This document shows positions 50,907 through 58,880 of a DNA stretch of 58,880 bases, in pieces (position 1 is the first letter of the stretch; the number at the start of each line of letters is the position of its first letter). The translations under genes were made by a program, and so were the position numbers. A model generated the notes under the pieces. It saw only the letters and a program-made list of their open reading frames with translations, did no database searches and had not been told where the DNA came from. The stretch comes from an uncultured Pelagibacteraceae bacterium (GTDB taxonomy: Bacteria > Pseudomonadota > Alphaproteobacteria > Pelagibacterales > Pelagibacteraceae): the NCBI GenBank assembly GCA_902623915.1, contig CACNVM010000002.1, positions 1 through 58,880 of the forward strand, read 5' to 3'.

Positions 50907-52146
50907 TATTAAAGCAATAAGAGAAAATCCTGATTTTTTTAAAAAAAAGATAGAAGAAAGAAATACAAAGTTAAATATTGATGATTTACTTACTTTAGAT
51001 AAAAAAAAAAGAGAAATTACACAAAAAAAAGAAAAACTTGAACAAGAAAAAAAAATTATTTCTAAAAGTAAAAATGAGGATCAGTTTAAAAAGTCAAAAG
51101 AAATCTCCAAAGAAATAAAGATACTAGAAAATGAATTAGAAAAATTAAAAAAAAATATAAATAAATTATTATATTTTATTCCAAACCTAGCTTTAGATGA
51201 TGTGCCAATCGGAGAAGACGAAAAGTCCAATAAAGAAATTAATAAATATGGCAATATTTCGAATTTTAAATTTAAGCCCAAATCTCATTTTGAAATTGGA
51301 AAAAATTTAAATTTAATGGATTTTGATATTGCTGCTAAAACATCTGGGTCAAGGTTTGTTTTTTTAAAGGGTAATCTAGCTAAACTTGAAAGAGCTATCT
51401 CAGATTTTATGCTTGATACTCATACAAAAAAATTTGGATATATGGAAATATCACCCCCATTGATAGCTTCAGAAAACGCTATGTTTGGGACAGGTCAACT
51501 TCCAAAATTTGAGAATGATCAATTCGAAATTAAATTTAATGATGAAACAAATAGAAAATTTCTAATTCCTACCGCAGAAGTAATTTTAACAAACATGATA
51601 AGAGAAAAGCAGTTAAAAAAAGAAGAGCTTCCCTTAAGACTAGTGGCATCTACTGCATGTTTTAGAAAAGAAGCTGGAAGTTATGGTAAAGATACCAAAG
51701 GAATGTTGAGACAACATCAATTTTATAAAGTTGAACTTGTTAGTATTGTTGAACCCGACATGTGTGAAAAAGAGTTAAGCAGGATGATATCTTGTGCTGA
51801 GCATATACTTAAGGAGTTAAAGCTGCCCTATAGAACAGTAATGCTTTGCTCAGGTGATATGGGTTTTAGCGCCCAAAAAACAATCGATCTAGAAGTTTGG
51901 ATACCATCAGAAAATACATATAGAGAAATTTCCAGTTGTTCTACTTGTGGTCAATTTCAATCGAGAAGAATGAAAGCAAAGTACAAAAATAAAAACCAAA
52001 CTGACTTTCTTGGAACGCTAAATGGTTCTGGTCTTGCAATTGGTAGAACTCTTATTGCAATTATGGAAAATTATCAAGATTCAGAAGGAAGAGTGGTTAT
52101 TCCAGATGTGCTTAGACCTTACATGAATAATATAGATAAAATTTAG
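50899..52146 (+). CDS. serS: Seryl-tRNA synthetase
   Basis: A class II synthetase of 415 residues. An N-terminal coiled-coil arm (about 27-100; lysine/glutamate-rich) grips the long variable arm of tRNA-Ser. The core includes GSRFVFLKG, PPLIASENAMFGTGQLPKFE, the motif 2 loop ACFRKEAGSYGKDTKGMLRQHQF and motif 3 GSGLAIGRTLIAIMENYQ. It begins within the end of tatC. In related bacteria surE/pcm often follow; here yajC follows after 59 bases. Confidence 0.97.
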   Translation: MHSIKAIRENPDFFKKKIEERNTKLNIDDLLTLDKKKREITQKKEKLEQEKKIISKSKNEDQFKKSKEISKEIKILENELEKLKKNINKLLYFIPNLALDDVPIGEDEKSNKEINKYGNISNFKFKPKSHFEIGKNLNLMDFDIAAKTSGSRFVFLKGNLAKLERAISDFMLDTHTKKFGYMEISPPLIASENAMFGTGQLPKFENDQFEIKFNDETNRKFLIPTAEVILTNMIREKQLKKEELPLRLVASTACFRKEAGSYGKDTKGMLRQHQFYKVELVSIVEPDMCEKELSRMISCAEHILKELKLPYRTVMLCSGDMGFSAQKTIDLEVWIPSENTYREISSCSTCGQFQSRRMKAKYKNKNQTDFLGTLNGSGLAIGRTLIAIMENYQDSEGRVVIPDVLRPYMNNIDKI

Positions 52147-52205
52147 TAATAAATGATAAAATTTAGTTGTCTAAGTAAAATTATTAATATATTTATTCTT
52201 ACATT

Positions 52206-52487
52206 ATGAGTTCTAATTTTGCACAATTTATTCCACTTATACTAATTTTTGTTATTTTCTATTTCTTTTTAATAAGACCCCAGCAGAAAAAGGTTCGTGA
52301 ACATAAAACGATGACTCAAAATCTTAAAAGAGGTGACGAAGTCATTACTTCAGGTGGAATAATAGGAACTGTTGATAGAGTATTCGAAGATGATCGTATA
52401 GAATTAAACATTTCTGATGGTGTAAAAGTTCAAGTTATCAAAAATACAATACAAGGTCATTTAAAAAAAGAAGAGACTAAGAAATAA
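52206..52487 (+). CDS. yajC: Preprotein translocase subunit YajC
   Basis: A 93-residue single-span membrane protein of the SecDF-YajC complex. SNFAQFIPLILIFVIFYFFLIRPQQKKVREHKTMTQNLKRGDEVITSGGIIGTV holds the membrane helix, the RPQQKK junction and the YajC domain. It precedes secD by seven bases. The 59 bases upstream hold no other feature I can identify. Confidence 0.95.
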   Translation: MSSNFAQFIPLILIFVIFYFFLIRPQQKKVREHKTMTQNLKRGDEVITSGGIIGTVDRVFEDDRIELNISDGVKVQVIKNTIQGHLKKEETKK

Positions 52488-52494
52488 TCTTTTT

Positions 52495-54048
52495 GTGTTA
52501 AATTTTTCAAAGATAAAAATTGTATTAATTTACCTTTCTTTTTTAGTAGTAAGTTTCTTTTGTTTTTCTAATATTTCCGATTCTAATAATTTCTTTTTAA
52601 AAAAAAAAATTAATCTAGGTTTAGATTTACAGGGTGGATCATATCTACTCTTAGAGGTTGATAGTACCCCATTACAAAAAAGACAAATTCAATCAAAAGT
52701 AATACCATTAAAAAAAAAATTAATTGAAAAAAATATAAATTATAAAAACTTTAAAATTAAAGAAAACACAATTTTATTTGAAATAAATGAAAACGATAAA
52801 GAAAAATTTGAAAAGTTTTTTAAAGATAAAAATAATGATATTAATATATATTTAAATCAATATAGATCTTTCGAATTAGACTATGTTTTTGAAAAAAATT
52901 TGGTAAAAATATTTTTATCAAAAAATGGAATAATAAAACTCAACACTTCAGCGGTAGATCAATCAATTGAAATAGTTCGTAAAAGAATTGATGAAACGGG
53001 TACAAAAGAACCATCTATAATAAAAAGGGGTAGCAACAGAATTTTAGTTGAGCTACCAGGTATTAAAGATCCTGAAAGGATAAAAGAGTTACTTGGAAAA
53101 ACTGCTCAATTGTCCTTTAGAATGGTAACTGATGATAAAACTGAATTTGGAAACGAAACTTTTATTCTCAAAGATACCCAAGAAAAAATATCAGTGAGTA
53201 AAAGAATAATTTTAACAGGGGATAACCTAATAGATGCTAATCCAAAATATGATAATATTAATCAAGAACCAATAGTTGCTTTCACACTCAATAGATTAGG
53301 ATCTCAAAGATTTGGGCAGGCAACTAGTAAAAATATTGGTAAAAGATTGGCAATAATTTTAGATAATGAAGCTATAAGTGCGCCTGTTATAAGAGATGCA
53401 ATAACTGGCGGACAAGGAACAATCTCCGGAAATTTTACCTTTCAAAGTGCTACAGATCTTTCATTATTGTTACGTTCTGGTGCTCTTCCGGCACCTTTAT
53501 CTGTAGTAGAGGAAAGAACTGTTGGACCTGATTTAGGACAAGACTCAATAGATGCTGGTGTATTCTCATTGATCATTGGTTTTTTTTTAGTAATAATTTT
53601 TATGATAATTAAATATCGCCTGTTTGGTTTGATAGCCAATATCTCGTTAATATCAAATTTACTAATGTTAATTGGTTTTTTAACTCTTCTTGAAGCCACT
53701 TTAACATTACCAGGCATTGCCGGTATTATATTGACTGTTGGAATGGCAGTTGATGCAAATGTTTTAATATTTGAGAGAATAAAAGAAGAATTAAGAAAAA
53801 ATATTTCAAACAATATTCAAGCTTTTGACTTGGGTTTTAAAAGGTCAGTAGTAACAATTTTGGATGCAAATATAACAACACTCATTGCCTCAATAATTCT
53901 TTTTATTTTTGGATCTGGACCAGTTAAAGGTTTTGCCGTAACTTTATCAATAGGCTTAATTACTACATTGTTTTCAGCCTATTTTATTTCAAGGCATTTA
54001 ACCTCAATTATAGTTTTAAGAAATAGAGAGAAAAAATTTTTAATATGA
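52495..54048 (+). CDS. secD: Protein translocase subunit SecD
   Basis: A membrane protein of 517 residues that uses the proton gradient to pull exported proteins into the periplasm. After the first membrane helix comes LGLDLQGGSYLLLEV (about 41-55), then the large periplasmic P1 domain, and GVFSLIIGFFLVIIFMIIKYR starts the five C-terminal membrane helices. TVGMAVDANVLIFERIKEELR is the conserved RND/SecD motif. The start is a GTG at 52495. The last four bases overlap secF (ATGA). Confidence 0.95.
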   Translation: MLNFSKIKIVLIYLSFLVVSFFCFSNISDSNNFFLKKKINLGLDLQGGSYLLLEVDSTPLQKRQIQSKVIPLKKKLIEKNINYKNFKIKENTILFEINENDKEKFEKFFKDKNNDINIYLNQYRSFELDYVFEKNLVKIFLSKNGIIKLNTSAVDQSIEIVRKRIDETGTKEPSIIKRGSNRILVELPGIKDPERIKELLGKTAQLSFRMVTDDKTEFGNETFILKDTQEKISVSKRIILTGDNLIDANPKYDNINQEPIVAFTLNRLGSQRFGQATSKNIGKRLAIILDNEAISAPVIRDAITGGQGTISGNFTFQSATDLSLLLRSGALPAPLSVVEERTVGPDLGQDSIDAGVFSLIIGFFLVIIFMIIKYRLFGLIANISLISNLLMLIGFLTLLEATLTLPGIAGIILTVGMAVDANVLIFERIKEELRKNISNNIQAFDLGFKRSVVTILDANITTLIASIILFIFGSGPVKGFAVTLSIGLITTLFSAYFISRHLTSIIVLRNREKKFLI

Positions 54049-54953
54049 AAAAAGAATATAATTATAATTTCACAAAAAAATTTAAAATGGCAAATTTAAT
54101 TTCTATTTTCTTTGTTTTAATAAGTCTAATCCTAATTATTTTTAAAGGTTTAAATTTTGGTATCGATTTTAAAGGCGGAACGTTAATTGAGTTAAGAGTA
54201 GAATCAAACAATATCAAAATAAATGATATACGATCGGCTTTTTCTAACATGGATTTAGGGGATTTGAATGTTAAAGAATTTGGTAAAAAAGGTGACTACC
54301 TTATAAAATTTGAAAAAAAAGAATTTAATAAAGTTGTAAATATCAAATCTATAAAAGAAAGTGTAGTTAATAAGTTAGGTGTAGATGTAAATTTTAGACG
54401 TATAGAAAACGTAGGTCCTAAAGTTAGCACAGAATTATTAAATTCAGGTTTAATTGCTATATGTCTAGCACTGGGTGCAATGTTATTTTATATTTGGATT
54501 AGATTTGAATGGCAATTTAGTTTAGGATCAATTTTAGCGATTTTTCACGATGTATTAATTACTATCGGTATTTTTTCAATTTTATCATTAGAAGTTAATC
54601 TTTCCATTGTAGCAGCCGTTCTGACTATTGTTGGTTATTCGATGAATGATACTGTTGTTATCTATGATCGTATTAGAGAAAATTTATCAAAGTATTCTTC
54701 TAGCACTATTGATGATGTTTCCAACACATCTATCAACGAGACATTATCACGAACTATAATAACTTCTGTCACAACTTTATTAGCCTTAGGCTCAATTTAT
54801 GTTTTAGGTGGTGAAATTTTAAAAGGTTTCTCGTTAGCAATGATTATTGGAGTGATCATCGGAACTTACTCATCTATTTTTGTGGCTTCACCTATATTAA
54901 AATATTTAAGAGTAAGTTATAAATCTATTGTTAAGGAAGATGAAAAAAATTAG
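54045..54953 (+). CDS. secF: Protein translocase subunit SecF
   Basis: The partner of SecD, 302 residues. LNFGIDFKGGTLIELRV (about 31-47) and NVGPKVSTELLNSGLIAICLALGAMLFYIWIRFEWQFSLGSILAIFHDV are SecF signatures, with VVIYDRIRENLSKY in the fourth membrane region. It starts within the secD stop (ATGA). Its last four bases overlap convergently with the PuuD-type gene. Confidence 0.95.
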   Translation: MKKEYNYNFTKKFKMANLISIFFVLISLILIIFKGLNFGIDFKGGTLIELRVESNNIKINDIRSAFSNMDLGDLNVKEFGKKGDYLIKFEKKEFNKVVNIKSIKESVVNKLGVDVNFRRIENVGPKVSTELLNSGLIAICLALGAMLFYIWIRFEWQFSLGSILAIFHDVLITIGIFSILSLEVNLSIVAAVLTIVGYSMNDTVVIYDRIRENLSKYSSSTIDDVSNTSINETLSRTIITSVTTLLALGSIYVLGGEILKGFSLAMIIGVIIGTYSSIFVASPILKYLRVSYKSIVKEDEKN

Positions 54954-55549
54954 TAAAGATTCTGAGCTATAACCATCGTCAATAGCATTGGTAACGACAA
55001 TAAAGTATTAACTCGAGAAGTGATTACCGCAGTTTTTGCGTGTTTTGGTTTATCTTCAGGAGCACAATCAACAATACCTAGAACTTTTTTTTGATTAGGC
55101 CAAATTATAAACCACACATTAAAAGCCATAATTATTCCAACCCACATTCCAATACCAATTGCGGTATTTTTACCACCGCTACCAATTCCAAGAATCATCG
55201 CGTCATGAACATAGCCGTTTAAATAAGCAACAATCAAACCTGTTACTATTGTTGCTAGTGCAGCCCATCTAAAATAAAACAAAACTGCTGGTGCAATAAT
55301 TTTTGTAATGGCTGGTTTCTGCTCATCTGTGAATTTAGGCATACTTGGTATTTGTACAAAGTTTAGATACCATAGTAATCCGATCCACATTATCCCAACA
55401 ACAACATGAAGATATCTAAATAGCCAACTCCAAAAAAGTCTATCAAAAGCCCATTCTCCACCAGCGAAAAAAAGACCGGCGAATAATAAAATGGCCAAGA
55501 TGGCTGAAAGGTGAATAGTTTTAGATAAAGACTGTAATATATTAACCAT
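54950..55549 (-). CDS. PuuD/DUF989-type integral membrane protein (no cytochrome c domain)
   Basis: A 199-residue membrane protein with about five membrane segments, resembling the membrane part of the PuuD family (cytochrome-c-fused urate hydroxylase). FAGGEWAFDRLFWSWLFRYLHVVVGIMWIGLLWYLNFVQIP (29-69) includes His48, a possible heme ligand; His13 lies in the first helix. The cytochrome c domain (CxxCH) present in PuuD is missing: there is no CxxCH. The function here is therefore uncertain. It is convergent with secF (4-base overlap) and lies downstream of uvrA on the same strand. Confidence 0.68.
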   Translation of the reverse strand: MVNILQSLSKTIHLSAILAILLFAGLFFAGGEWAFDRLFWSWLFRYLHVVVGIMWIGLLWYLNFVQIPSMPKFTDEQKPAITKIIAPAVLFYFRWAALATIVTGLIVAYLNGYVHDAMILGIGSGGKNTAIGIGMWVGIIMAFNVWFIIWPNQKKVLGIVDCAPEDKPKHAKTAVITSRVNTLLSLPMLLTMVIAQNLY

Positions 55550-55575
55550 GTTTATTTATACCATAAAATTAAATT

Positions 55576-58452
55576 TTATGCAGTTTTTTTCATTTTCCCA
55601 TTAATTAAAGTTTTAAGAAATTTACCCGTATAACTGCTATCAACTGTGGCTACTTTTTCAGGTGATCCCTCAGCAATGACTTTGCCTCCTTCGGCACCGC
55701 CCTCAGGTCCCATATCTATTATCCAATCAGCTGTTTTTATTACATCTAAATTATGTTCAATAACTACTACGGTGTTACCAGTATTCACAAATGCTTGTAA
55801 AATTTCAAGCAATTTTTTGATATCATGTGTATGTAAACCAGTTGTTGGTTCATCTAAGATATAAAGTGTTCTGCCAGTAGATCTTTTTGATAATTCTTTG
55901 GCTAATTTAATTCTTTGAGCCTCACCTCCAGATAAGGTAGTAGCTTGCTGCCCAATTTTTATATACCCCAAGCCAACATGCTTTAAGGTTAATAGTTTTG
56001 AATGAACTGTTGGAATATTTTCAAAAAAATTACAGCCTTCTTCAACTGTCATATCTAAAACCTCTGCTATATTTTTATTTTTAAATTTTATTTCTAGAGT
56101 TTCCCTATTATACCTACTTCCTTTACAAGCATCACAGGGTATGTAAACGTCGGGTAAAAAATGCATTTCATAAGTAATCACGCCATCACCTTCACAGGTT
56201 TCGCATCTTCCACCTCTTACATTAAAAGAATATCTTCCAGGTTTATATCCCCGAGTTTTTGAGTCTGGTAAATTAGCAAACCAATCTCTGATAGGACCAA
56301 ACGCACCTGTATATGTAGCTGGATTTGATCTTGGTGTTCTTCCGATAGGAGACTGATCAATATCAATAACTTTATCAATTAATTCTATTCCCTTATAACC
56401 TTTAAATGGTTTAGGTAGTTTTCTAGATTTATTTTTATTAAGAGATAGATTAAGAGCGTTATATAAAGTTTGTAAAACTAAAGTTGATTTACCACTACCA
56501 GATACTCCAGTAACACATGTAAATGTTCCAGTTGGTATTTTTAGATTTGCATTTTGAAGGTTATTTCCCGTTGCACCTAAAATTTCTAAGTATCTCCCAT
56601 TTTTTGCTGTTCTTCTTTTTCTAGGCAAATGTATATATTTTTTACCAGATAAATAATTCCCAGTAATGCTGTTATCTGTATTTATAATATCTTTTAAGTT
56701 TCCTTGAGCAGTTATTTGACCACCATTCAAACCAGCTTCAGGACCAAGATCAATAATATGATCCGCATTTTCCATAGTCTCTGTATCATGCTCAACCACA
56801 ATTACTGTATTTCCTAGATCTCTAAGTTTTTTTAATGCTGCAATTAATTTTTTATTATCTCTTTGATGCAGGCCTATAGAAGGTTCGTCTAATACATAAA
56901 GAACTCCCGTTAATCCTGACCCAATTTGTGATGCTAATCTTATTCTTTGTGACTCTCCACCCGAGAGTGTTCCAGACTCCCTTGATAGGGTTAAATAGTT
57001 TAAACCAACATTTAACAAAAAGTTTAATCTCTCGTTAATTTCCTTTAGTATATGTTGTGCAATTTTTTTCTCTCTAGAAGATAGAATATTTTCAAGATTT
57101 GCAAACCATTTTTGAGACTCTTCAATAGAAAATTTTGTTATTTCACTTATATTTAATTTATTAATTTTTACACATAAAGCTTCCTCTTTAAGCCTCATTC
57201 CATTGCATTTTTCACAACTACTTTCACTTTGATATTGTGCAATTTCATCTCTTTTCCAATCACTATCAGTCTCTAAATATCTTCGTTCAAGATTATTAAT
57301 TACACCCTCGAAAGTCTTTTTAGTGTCGTATTTTTCATATCCGTCGTCATAATAAAACTTTATTTCTTCATCATCTGATCCGTAAAGAATTATATCTTGA
57401 AATTTTTTTGGTAACTTTTTCCATTTTGTATCTAAAGAAAATTTATAATGTTTCGCAATAGACGATAATGTTTGAGCATAATACATCGAAGTAGATTTTG
57501 CCCAGGGTTCAATAGCTCCATCTGCAATAGTCTTATTTTTATCTGATACAACTAAATTCGGATCAACGTTTAAATTATGTCCTATACCTTCACACTCCTC
57601 ACATGCTCCAAAAGGGCTATTAAACGAAAATAATCTTGGTTCGATTTCCTCAATTGTGAAACCACTTTCTGGACATGAGAATTTGGATGAAAACAAAATG
57701 CTCTCTTTTTTTCTAAATTTTTTTGGCAAAGTCTCATTTTCATACTCAGCTATAAGCAAACCGTTTGATAGATTTAATGCAGTTTCTATACTATCAGCTA
57801 ATCTATTACCTAATTTTGAATTTAAAACTATTCTATCAACAACAATAGAAATATCATGTTTTACTTTTTTATTTAAATCAGGAAAATCATTGATATCAAA
57901 ATATTTTCCATCAACTTTAATTTTTTGAAATCCTCTTTTCTTATAATTTAAAATATCCTTTTTATATTCACCTTTTCTACCTCTAACTACTGGTGCTAAT
58001 AAAAATATAGTACAATTTTTTGGTAAAGCTTTTACTTTATCAACCATTTCACTCACAGACTGTGATACAATTGGTTTTCCAGTAAAAGGTGAATAGGGCA
58101 CACCAACTCTTGCAAATAGAACTCTCATGTAATCATAAATTTCGGTTACTGTTGCTACAGTAGATCTTGGATTTTTTGGAGCATTTTTTTGTTCAATTGA
58201 AATTGCTGGGCTTAGACCTTCAATTAGATCAACATTTGGTTTTTTCATTTTATCTAAGAATTGTCTTGCATAAGCTGATAAACTTTCAACATACCGTCTT
58301 TGTCCTTCTGCGTATATTGTGTCAAAAGCCAATGATGACTTTCCTGATCCAGAAAGACCTGTTATTACTACAATCTTCTCTTTAGGAATTTCTAAAGAAA
58401 CATTTTTTAAATTGTGTTCTTTAGCCCCTTTTATCAATATCTTTTTAAGCAT
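55576..58452 (-). CDS. uvrA: Excinuclease ABC subunit A
   Basis: The damage-sensing ATPase of nucleotide excision repair, 958 residues. Two ABC modules are visible: Walker [16 protein letters not shown] near residue 35 and [15 protein letters not shown] near 645, with signatures LSGGESQR and LSGGEAQR and Walker [11 protein letters not shown] and [10 protein letters not shown]. Zinc modules contain CPESGF...CEECEGIG and CETCEGDG...[20 protein letters not shown] opens the protein. It is divergent from ssb, a common pairing. I see no LexA-type box in the 90-base gap. Confidence 0.97.
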   Translation of the reverse strand: MLKKILIKGAKEHNLKNVSLEIPKEKIVVITGLSGSGKSSLAFDTIYAEGQRRYVESLSAYARQFLDKMKKPNVDLIEGLSPAISIEQKNAPKNPRSTVATVTEIYDYMRVLFARVGVPYSPFTGKPIVSQSVSEMVDKVKALPKNCTIFLLAPVVRGRKGEYKKDILNYKKRGFQKIKVDGKYFDINDFPDLNKKVKHDISIVVDRIVLNSKLGNRLADSIETALNLSNGLLIAEYENETLPKKFRKKESILFSSKFSCPESGFTIEEIEPRLFSFNSPFGACEECEGIGHNLNVDPNLVVSDKNKTIADGAIEPWAKSTSMYYAQTLSSIAKHYKFSLDTKWKKLPKKFQDIILYGSDDEEIKFYYDDGYEKYDTKKTFEGVINNLERRYLETDSDWKRDEIAQYQSESSCEKCNGMRLKEEALCVKINKLNISEITKFSIEESQKWFANLENILSSREKKIAQHILKEINERLNFLLNVGLNYLTLSRESGTLSGGESQRIRLASQIGSGLTGVLYVLDEPSIGLHQRDNKKLIAALKKLRDLGNTVIVVEHDTETMENADHIIDLGPEAGLNGGQITAQGNLKDIINTDNSITGNYLSGKKYIHLPRKRRTAKNGRYLEILGATGNNLQNANLKIPTGTFTCVTGVSGSGKSTLVLQTLYNALNLSLNKNKSRKLPKPFKGYKGIELIDKVIDIDQSPIGRTPRSNPATYTGAFGPIRDWFANLPDSKTRGYKPGRYSFNVRGGRCETCEGDGVITYEMHFLPDVYIPCDACKGSRYNRETLEIKFKNKNIAEVLDMTVEEGCNFFENIPTVHSKLLTLKHVGLGYIKIGQQATTLSGGEAQRIKLAKELSKRSTGRTLYILDEPTTGLHTHDIKKLLEILQAFVNTGNTVVVIEHNLDVIKTADWIIDMGPEGGAEGGKVIAEGSPEKVATVDSSYTGKFLKTLINGKMKKTA

Positions 58453-58542
58453 ACTTTTTAACAGCCTGAGTAGTTAGTCCTTATAATTATAGTTAATTTA
58501 TGTTATATTATCTTTTATTCACTAACAATAAACCTAAGAATT

Positions 58543-58880
58543 ATGTCAGGAAGTTTAAATAAGGTTCAAATTATAGGAAGACTGGGTGCTGATCCTGAAA
58601 TCAAGCAAATGGTTAACGGAAAAAACGTCGCAAGGTTAAGCGTTGCTACAAGTCAAAGTTGGAAAGATAAATCTAGTGGAGAGAGAAAAGAGAAAACAGA
58701 GTGGCATAGAGTTGTTATATTTAATGAAGGACTTGTAAATATTGTACAACAATATCTTAAGAAGGGTGCAAACGTTTATCTCGAAGGACAATTAAGCACA
58801 AGAAAATGGAGAGATGAAAAATCTGGACAAGATAAATATTCAACTGAAATTGTTCTTCAAGGATACAATTCCTCTTTAAC
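58543..58880 (+). CDS. ssb: Single-stranded DNA-binding protein, N-terminal part (cut by window edge)
   Basis: The visible 112 codons from the ATG at 58543 read MSGSLNKVQIIGRLGADPEI, then VARLSVATSQSWKDK, KTEWHRVVIF and YLKKGANVYLEGQLSTRKW, the OB fold of bacterial SSB. It protects single-stranded DNA in replication and repair. The C-terminal acidic tail lies beyond the window. It is divergent from uvrA with 90 bases between; a TATATTAT element around 58504-58511 may be a -10 box. Confidence 0.95.
   Translation, partial: MSGSLNKVQIIGRLGADPEIKQMVNGKNVARLSVATSQSWKDKSSGERKEKTEWHRVVIFNEGLVNIVQQYLKKGANVYLEGQLSTRKWRDEKSGQDKYSTEIVLQGYNSSL

Noticed and set aside
53442-53813. 123-codon open frame on the minus strand
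   Set aside because: Antisense to conserved secD sequence.
58453-58542. LexA/SOS box between uvrA and ssb
   Set aside because: I looked for GTTC/GAAC-type or CTG...CAG operators and found none convincing.
1-58880. CRISPR array, prophage, insertion sequence or toxin-antitoxin system
   Set aside because: No regularly spaced repeats, transposase, integrase, phage structural or typical toxin-antitoxin genes were seen; the short A/T runs reflect base composition.

Overview
The window is low-GC (by eye about 30% G+C), very gene-dense DNA. Gaps are short, neighbouring genes often overlap by 1-8 bases, and even convergent genes share their last bases. Gene content and order (erpA-dgt, argS-nagZ-scpAB-tatABC-serS-yajC-secDF, AapJQMP, ProXW, FbpABC) and the many periplasmic binding-protein ABC systems point to a streamlined marine alphaproteobacterium of the SAR11/Pelagibacterales type. 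This assignment is an inference from content, not from a marker-gene search. Both edges cut genes: gpsA on the left and ssb on the right. No stretch over about 300 bases lacks a gene. I see no phage genes, insertion sequences, CRISPR arrays or rRNA.

Left part (1-25.2 kb) is dominated by transport. After gpsA, gap and a BASS-family symporter comes a leftward carbohydrate ABC operon (binding protein, two unusually extended permeases, then a cytosolic GH63-type glycosidase of the mannosylglycerate/glucosylglycerate hydrolase kind), with its ATPase divergent. Next is a zinc regulon: znuA divergent from znuC-znuB-zur, with two Zur-type palindromes between. Then follow proX-proW, a 2-oxoglutarate dioxygenase of the TmpA/gamma-butyrobetaine family, an HD-domain oxygenase of the PhnZ/TmpB type, and an EgtD-like methyltransferase. 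Together these look like a quaternary-amine/phosphonate module. An iron operon (fbpA, flavodoxin, fbpB, fbpC) behind a Fur-like box, tRNA-Arg and the general amino-acid transporter aapJQMP complete the block.

Middle part (25.2-40.4 kb): a secreted protein of unknown function, an XRE regulator, tRNA-Asn and tRNA-Cys flanking a SufU-like scaffold protein, valS-ilvD-manC, then xthA and erpA leftward and dgt, an O-methyltransferase, trhO and a MATE exporter rightward, tRNA-Ser, and a soluble lytic transglycosylase leftward.

Right part (40.4-58.9 kb) is a long rightward housekeeping run: dapA, smpB, folK, rel, pyrE, pdxJ, argS, a small membrane protein, nagZ, scpA, scpB, tatA, tatB, tatC, serS, yajC, secD, secF. 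A PuuD-type membrane protein and uvrA then run leftward, with ssb divergent from uvrA.

The most notable patterns are: (1) the ProXW-dioxygenase-HD oxygenase-EgtD cluster; (2) a hairpin or palindrome at the junction between the binding-protein gene and the next gene in four ABC operons, plus AT-only palindromes just before the strong ribosome binding sites of three binding-protein genes; (3) the glycosidase-linked sugar transporter with a periplasmic insertion in its MalF-type permease.
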